Origin: Acidobacteria bacterium RIFCSPLOWO2_12_FULL_66_21 | GTDB lineage: Bacteria > Acidobacteriota > Vicinamibacteria > Vicinamibacterales > 2-12-FULL-66-21 | Direction of reading: 5' to 3' | Assembly: GCA_001767455.1 (NCBI GenBank) | Contig: MELC01000014.1 | Location: forward strand, 1 to 64,000 | DNA length: 64,000 bases | In this document: positions 63,987-64,000 of the stretch, in pieces | How the letters are laid out: every line of letters begins with the position of its first letter | Numbering within the stretch: position 1 is the stretch's first letter | Notes under the pieces: generated by a model | The model's database searches: none | Seen by the model: only the letters and a program-made list of their open reading frames with translations | Told to the model about the DNA's origin: nothing | Translations under genes and position numbers: made by a program

Positions 63987-64000
63987 AAGGCGTCGCCGCG

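Overview
The window is GC-rich, densely coded bacterial chromosome from a Gram-negative organism: lpxC (lipid A), outer-membrane and lipoprotein genes, and a periplasmic chaperone are all present. Gene content, codon bias and the abundance of short intergenic repeats suggest an Acidobacteriota relative, perhaps class Vicinamibacteria. That placement is inference from general knowledge, not from a marker-gene search. No rRNA, tRNA, CRISPR array or insertion sequence was recognised.

Layout. 116-6378 (minus): acyl-CoA carboxylase beta, transaldolase, a fumarylacetoacetase-family enzyme, a lipoprotein and hslUV. 6694-8144 (plus): a PEGA-domain secreted protein behind a sigma-54-type promoter, and a small membrane protein. 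8455-12511 (minus): an ECF sigma / anti-sigma operon followed by two envelope proteins and an amino-acid permease. 12657-21293: a histidine kinase, an excisionase-type-HTH/receiver protein, a small paralogous HTH protein, three secreted pilin-like subunits, a PapD-like chaperone, a large outer-membrane usher-like protein with a SPOR domain, and a convergent fourth subunit. This is the most unusual part of the window. 21476-27145: an ABC-F ATPase, an NtrB/NtrC-type pair and a VapBC-like toxin-antitoxin pair. 27360-34042: an AraC-like remnant, then xerC, trmFO, topA and dprA (minus). 34380-40251 (plus): a TPR protein, a lipoprotein, rplU-rpmA-obgE-nadD-rsfS, a degenerate sigma-54-type AAA+ regulator and comF. 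40214-42041 (minus): tmk and lysA. 42576-45294 (plus): sigma factor, STAS protein, small unknown protein and a radical SAM protein. 45388-52643 (minus): lpxC, uvrA, amino-acid permease, NHL-type protein and HNH endonuclease. 52846-53355 (plus): NlpC/P60. 53359-64000 (minus): putative metallopeptidase, mtgA, M48 peptidase, aminotransferase, DapA-family aldolase, GNAT, a subtilase with 13 DNIVWGT-type repeats, and two oligopeptide-ABC permeases.

Two themes cut across the genes. First, the putative fibre cluster appears co-regulated. A GTCNNATAGAGT motif lies in front of the HTH/receiver gene, the small-HTH/subunit operon and the divergently placed fourth subunit. Second, short repeats pervade the window. 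Heptanucleotide arrays, often in facing inverted pairs, fill many intergenic gaps, and several palindromic element families lie in frame inside xerC, topA, trmFO, the ABC-F gene and the usher-like gene. Many apparent promoters sit only 5-50 bp upstream of the start codon, which suggests short-leader or leaderless mRNAs.
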